Origin: Pectinophora gossypiella
Taxonomy: Eukaryota; Arthropoda; Insecta; Lepidoptera; Gelechiidae
Length of the DNA: 64,000 nt
NCBI RefSeq assembly: GCF_024362695.1
Contig: NC_065417.1
Location: 13,323,001 to 13,387,000 of the forward strand
Direction: 5' to 3'
Below, one piece after another: positions 59,540 to 64,000 of this stretch. A program made the translations under genes and the position numbers. Under the pieces are notes generated by a model that was given only the letters and a program-made list of their open reading frames with translations, was not told where the DNA came from and searched no databases. Numbering within the stretch: the first letter of the stretch is position 1; every line of letters starts with the position of its first letter.

Positions 59540-59600
59540 ATAAATTAAGACCCAGAGGGGGTGAGGTAAACCTAGCTCGGCACCGATATGAATAGGCGCG
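59540..59600 (+). mobile_element. LINE-i fragment
   Basis: aataaattaagacccagagg and ggtaaacctagctcggc match 46.87-46.92 kb. Confidence 0.4.
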
Positions 59601-59683
59601 GGGCGAAGAGTGTCCGTTCTATACGTAGAGTTATTCTTTATTCTGTACCCTATCCGTCAATTGAATTAAAGTTTTTCATTCGC

Positions 59684-59985
59684 ATCATTATCAGCCGTAC
59701 GACGCCCACTGCTGGGCGTAGGCCTCCCCCGACGATCGGTCCTGCGCTGCCCGCATCCAGCGGCTTCCCGCGACCTTCACCAGATCGTCGGTCCACCTTG
59801 TAGCGGGCCTACCCACTGAGCGTCGTCCGACACGTGGTCGCCATTCTAGAACCTTTCCGCCCCAGCGGCCATCGGTTCTCCTCGCTATGTGTCCTGCCCA
59901 CTGCCACTTCAGCTTGGCAATTCTCCGAGCTATGTCGGTGACTTTAGTTCTCCTGCGGATCTCCTCATTTCTGATTGACTGAGCA
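59684..59985 (-). mobile_element. LINE-c C-terminal remnant, longest copy
   Basis: The minus strand reads RRRTKVTDIARRIAKLKWQW, AGHIARRTDGRWG, GRRSVGRPATRWTDDLVKVA and EAYAQQWASYG, with the central part in one frame. The plus-strand start is the complement of a gatgatg-type tail. It is a 5'-truncated LINE; the AGHIARR motif confirms the family type. Confidence 0.75.
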
Positions 59986-60354
59986 GGGAAATTTTTCGCA
60001 TCAGACCGTACAAGAAATATAAAAAAAGTCTGAACAAGACAGTGTTAGAATCAAACTGCGATCGTAGTAAATTACGGGGTATATTACATTTAAAGGAGCG
60101 GGGGCAATGTCGTTCTTAGAATCACAATAGAATAGTATTGCAGACATAAACAATTTCTTTGTTGTCTGCCGTTGTCTGGACTACGGCGTCGTTATATACA
60201 GCCAATAATGGGACTTGTTTTCTCAATAAATGCATAAACATAACATAACATACGGTCACGACTAAGTATATACTATTTGAAATAATCAAAGGTACGATAA
60301 GGTGCAAAAGTCCAATCAGTTCCTTGCAAAGTAATAAATTAACTGGTTGCACTT
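59986..60354. other. No feature recognised
   Basis: AT-rich; nothing matched. Confidence 0.4.
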
Positions 60355-60430
60355 AAGACCTCCTGGTTACATGTCGTTTCTGTAATAGACCAAAAACACC
60401 TACAAAAATATAAATTTTATAATTATGACA
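60355..60430 (-). repeat. 75-bp repeat, inverted copy
   Basis: Complement of 27490-27570, sharing tcctggttacatgtcgtttc and tgtaatagaccaaaaacacc. It directly abuts a SINE-2 fragment. Confidence 0.55.
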
Positions 60431-60431
60431 A

Positions 60432-60568
60432 TCAGTGGTTGAGCGTTGGGTTCACGATCCGCAGGTCCCGGGTTCGAATCCAGGTGGGGACATATCACAA
60501 AAAAATACTTTGTGGTCCTTAGTTTGGGTAGGACATTACGGACTGATCACCTGATTGTTCGAAAATAT
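60432..60568 (+). mobile_element. SINE-2 fragment
   Basis: Begins inside the A box (cagtggttgagcg), retains the B box ggttcgaatcc, and stops before the central block. Confidence 0.65.
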
Positions 60569-60647
60569 AGCATTAACTCTTTGACAAGAATAATTATTAA
60601 CATAGCAGTCTTTAACTATGCAAATTCTAGTTATCAAATTAAGTTAG

Positions 60648-60990
60648 TTAATTTAAGAGCCACGCTCTTGTCGGTGTAGCATTCTTCATTCTTGTCTATC
60701 AAAGACCAAGTCCTTCACCTCATTATAAGACACGACGTTTGCCTTCTCTTTAATCTGTTCCATGTAAGCTCTTCTTGGTCTTCCCCTTCCTCTCTTTCCT
60801 TGTAGCTTCGCTTCTATGATGTTTTTAATAAATTCGTCGTGTCTTATTAAGTGTCCAATCATCTTGCTTCTTCTGTCCTCAATAACTCTCAATATTTGCC
60901 TCTTTTCCCTTACTCTTACTAGCATTTCCTCATTAGTAACTCTTTCAGTCCAACTTATTCTCTCCATCTCCTCCAACACCACATTTCAAA
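60648..60990 (-). mobile_element. LINE-b1 C-terminal remnant
   Basis: The minus-strand frame (60686-60982) starts VLEEMERISWTERVTNEEML and contains MIGHLIRHDEFIKNIIEAKL and KRGRGRPRRAYMEQIKEKAN. It is very close to the copy at 1.8 kb. A frame change precedes the final ACACCGACAAGAGCGTGGCT end. Confidence 0.75.
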
Positions 60991-61248
60991 TGCCTCGAGT
61001 CTCTGTCTGTCAGAATAATCTTAACCAAACTAAAAACTTTCTTTATGAAGCTAACATATTGATTATATATCAAATCGATTGTGAACATGGCATGCGGTGT
61101 TACCCTGGGAAATCGAAGTTATTTCCAACTCGCCTTGAACTCGATCGAAATGGGTCATGAGAATGATTTACAGGGATATTGGCATTTTTACAGCGGCTAT
61201 TGAGGGTACAACCAAATAGACACCTAATATTGTTTCACATAAATATAA

Positions 61249-61371
61249 TTCTGTCAAGCGCGCTGATTGGCTCACTCATAATTCTAAATATGTCGAAAGG
61301 TCACGGTACTAGTTGCGATTGGTCGGACGGCATCTTATGATCTGATCTATTAGCCGGATGTGTTGACAGAA
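61249..61371. mobile_element. Possible short MITE
   Basis: The ends aattctgtcaa and ttgacagaatt form a perfect 11-bp inverted repeat 123 bp apart. There is no second copy and no clear TSD. Confidence 0.35.
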
Positions 61372-61384
61372 TTTGTTCATCTGT

Positions 61385-61510
61385 TATTCAAATTCAAATG
61401 TATTTATTGCATTGCTACAGGTCAAGAAGGTCTTAAACAATATTACATACATCCACTGCAGCATACCAGTCTAGGTGTACAATTTTAATTCTAATATATT
61501 TAAATTACAA
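61385..61510 (-). mobile_element. LINE-type tail fragment
   Basis: The start ttcaaattcaaatgtattta ttgc looks like the complement of a LINE 3' end with AATAAA and a ttgaa tail; the rest is unassigned. Confidence 0.35.
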
Positions 61511-62019
61511 TTTCAATAAGATATTAAAATAATGTGAGTCAATATAAATGTGAATATGATTAAAAATAATTTCATTAGGTACGCTTAACTAAATACAATG
61601 TCAAAATTATATGATAAATAAAAAAAAATAAAAATTATATGATTATTATGGAGTCAAGACGTTGTATCGACGATGGCATTGTAATGATTTGTGACGCATT
61701 GATGTTAATATTTGTGTTATCCTCGTTTTAAGACTACAATGTAATTCTTAGCGTTATTTTTGTGCGGAATTTCACTGGATTTCCATTATCTTCCATTTTT
61801 GTTTATAGAAGAGATTTATATATGTATGTTAATGCGAAAACGAATAATCAAAAATAATTAATACCACTATCCGCACGAGAGAATCATTATATTGAGTATT
61901 TATTAATATATGTACGTAACGTATAGTATAGAGTATTTATTATATTAACTTTAGTTTTACTTTTAGGTATTTTTTTTTGTTGCACCATCCCGCATCCAAG
62001 TTGTAAATGTTTGTTTCCT
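61511..62019. other. No feature recognised
   Basis: AT-rich; nothing matched. Confidence 0.4.
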
Positions 62020-62145
62020 TTTGTTGGTTGCCTGGAAGAAATTGCTCTAGAGCAATAAGGCCGCCCAAATTGTACTGTATTCATGTGTTTTGTCTGATTG
62101 TTGAAATTTTAGTTCCGTGCAATAAAGTATATTTGATTTGATTTG
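62020..62145 (+). mobile_element. CR1-type LINE tail fragment
   Basis: ggttgcctggaagaaattgc, agcaataaggccgcccaaat and gcaataaagtatatttgatt closely follow the 3' UTR of the LINE at 48.6 kb. Confidence 0.65.
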
Positions 62146-62229
62146 AGAGAAGAAGAACACTTAAGTAAGTAAACATCGTAATTCAATGAGGATAAAACCT
62201 GCCTATTTCTCCCAACTGGTGTCGCTATT

Positions 62230-62664
62230 GTTGAGTGTTCTTAAATTTTGACAGTTCCCCATACTATTTGGGCAAACAAACATATTGTTTTGGTTATTTT
62301 TTTCCGGTTTTTTCCCGGTTCTTTTTGGGTTTTTTTATTGTTTTTTTTTTGGATTTGGACCGATCGTCTTGGAGATCCTTGCGGGAGGCCTATGCCCAGC
62401 AGTGGGCGTCGTACGGCTGATGATGATGATATTTTTACACTAAAAGCCTTTGCGCAACGTTTAACTGCAAAATCATGGTGTCCTTTCAAAGGAGAAACTT
62501 AGAAAAACTTATTTTCAAGACTGCCTTTTTTCAACTGGCTGCTTTTTTTTCGTAACTCATCATACAGACGGGATACACTTCACGTTGATCCACATTTTAT
62601 GGCAATTCATCACGAATTTTAGCTAGACATTATAGAGAACTGTCAAAATTTAGGAACACTCAAC
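62230..62664. mobile_element. TIR element with nested LINE-c tail
   Basis: The 28-bp terminal inverted repeats begin GTTGAGTGTTC and differ at one position. A LINE-c tail (62350-62430, DRSSWRSLREAYAQQWASYG) sits inside. No transposase ORF is left. The TSD is not clear. Confidence 0.65.
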
Positions 62665-62742
62665 AGTGCTGCCGCCTACATTTGAGCTTCTAGTTATCCC
62701 CATTACTTTCGCAGCGATAGGTGATCAAAATCTTATATCAAT

Positions 62743-63023
62743 GTCATCTCCCTAGCTTTTTTTTATAGGGTCCGCTTACCTAATAAGAAGATTTGTCAGC
62801 TTCGATGTTACAGAAGCGACTGTGTGTCCGAACTTTCTACCCGCGAAGGGAAAGCTAACCTATACAGGTTGTCACATACTTCTGAAAAGCATTTCCCTAT
62901 TCACTTTGATAATAATTTATGATCCAAACATGAATTCGAAAATCAATTTCAATCCGTGCTGGATTTGAACCAGCGACCTCACAGTGAGAGTCTAGCGTTC
63001 TTCCGTTGTGTTACCACGGCTCT
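62743..63023 (-). mobile_element. SINE-4, full-length but diverged
   Basis: The minus strand has a head with gtaacacaacggaagaacg and a B box ggttcaaatcc, and a shortened body. The tail shows gtccgcttacctaata on the plus strand. It has more changes than other copies. Confidence 0.65.
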
Positions 63024-63269
63024 CCTATAGGTATTTGTACTTATTTATAGTAGATATATACACTACTAAGCATCTGCGGACAACTCCATCTAAGTCCCAC
63101 AGAGGGAGTTAAATTAAGAAATAAATTATCTCCTGTCCCAGCAGAATGCGCCGTAATCCGCAATAATACGACTCATAATAGTATTCACGACATGTCTGTG
63201 AGGGCCGCCGATTTATACGTGCATCGATTCCGAGTTTGGGTGTGGCCACGAAACTGGCTGGAGAACGAG

Positions 63270-63345
63270 CGATTTAAATTCAAATTCAAATTCAAAAATA
63301 TCTTTATTCAGTAGGTAACATAGTTACACTTTTACACTAAAATAC
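63270..63345 (-). mobile_element. LINE-h 3' terminus
   Basis: The words attcaaattcaaattcaaaa and tattcagtaggtaacatagt are the complement of the LINE-h end with its ttgaatt repeat. Confidence 0.55.
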
Positions 63346-63356
63346 GGGACTAACGA

Positions 63357-63415
63357 CTTAGGTAGTACTTATAGATAGCACTAGATAAGAGTGCTATTTA
63401 TAAGTACTACCTAAG
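63357..63415. repeat. 26-bp stem hairpin
   Basis: The arms 63357-63382 and 63390-63415 (CTTAGGTAGTACTTATAGAT start) pair with one mismatch around the loop agataag. It follows a LINE-h end. No function assigned. Confidence 0.7.
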
Positions 63416-64000
63416 CCCGGCTAAGTGAATTGCCAACACATTTTTTTATAATACGCAGGCCACTTCAAAGACAAACGTAATACAGCGCAGATAATATAGG
63501 TATAGATATATTATGCTTTCTGAGATTTTACCATATAGCAGGTACTTTTACAATTGTTGTCAGGGTAAGCAGAGATATATAAGCCATCATTAATTATTAT
63601 AATAAGTACAACTAGCAACTATGGTGTAAGAAATCAAGGGAGAATACTTTGATTTGTTACACCATGATTGATTGCTAGGTAGACAAATGACTTCTTTAGT
63701 AATGCTGACTTCATAAAATGATTTATTAGCCAACATTCTAAAACTTTAAATTATATTATTGAAAACTCAATAAATAGTCATGTTAGACAGTATTTGTTGA
63801 ATTCTCAATAATGTAATTTAAATATTTAAAAAACGAATATAATATTATTAAGTAAGTATTCTAACGAAAGTTCAAAATGGATCCGTAAAATGATTTAAAA
63901 ACATTAGCCGTGGCTTATTTATTTTGCATCTAGTGGTTACCACAGCAACCTCAACGAAAGTTGTCAAGCCGTCACTAAGGATAATATCAGGGATATTATA
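63416..64000. other. No feature recognised
   Basis: AT-rich sequence to the window end; nothing matched. Confidence 0.4.

Overview
The window looks like non-genic, transposon-dense DNA from an insect, most likely a moth or butterfly. This rests on the mix of tRNA-headed SINEs, short LINE tails whose last codons read like lepidopteran endonuclease-reverse transcriptases, CR1-type retrotransposon, Tc1 element and Helitron-like ends; it is an inference, since no host marker gene was found. I see no convincing host gene, rRNA, functional tRNA or CRISPR array. Family names below (SINE-1, LINE-a, MITE-1 and so on) are informal labels for this window.

Layout. 0-6 kb: LINE and SINE tails, a poly(A) retroposon with a 56-A tail (1.3 kb), a full SINE-1 with an 11-bp target duplication (3.3 kb), two Tc1-type MITEs and a long-TIR MITE (4.8 kb). 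6-10 kb: sparse, with a fold-back element (FB-1) at 7.7 kb. 10-23 kb: a mosaic of SINE-1 to SINE-5, short MITEs, LINE C-terminal remnants and a second FB-1 copy (19.5 kb). 23-30 kb: LINE tails, a strong hairpin (26.2 kb) and a 79-bp MITE. 30-36 kb: inverted SINE pairs, including a SINE-3 whose 5' half is inverted between perfect target duplications (32.1-32.5 kb), a Helitron-like end and the third FB-1 copy (35.3 kb). 38.0-39.6 kb: a complete Tc1-family transposon with an intact 342-aa transposase. 40-48 kb: MITEs, LINE tails, SINEs and a 250-bp CA repeat. 48.5-53.5 kb (minus strand): a CR1/jockey-type LINE with two open ORFs and its own 3' tail. 53.5-64 kb: nested SINE and LINE tails, and several TIR elements.

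How the parts fit. Only two elements could supply proteins: the Tc1 transposon and the CR1-type LINE. The LINE's 3' UTR explains a set of orphan tails in the window. SINE-1, SINE-2 and SINE-3 have different heads and tails but share one central block. SINE-1 and SINE-3 end in a motif also found at the 3' ends of two LINE families, which points to the LINEs that may mobilise them. The items most worth following are FB-1 with its three 13-bp target duplications, the tRNA/5S hybrid head of SINE-1, and the inverted SINE-3.
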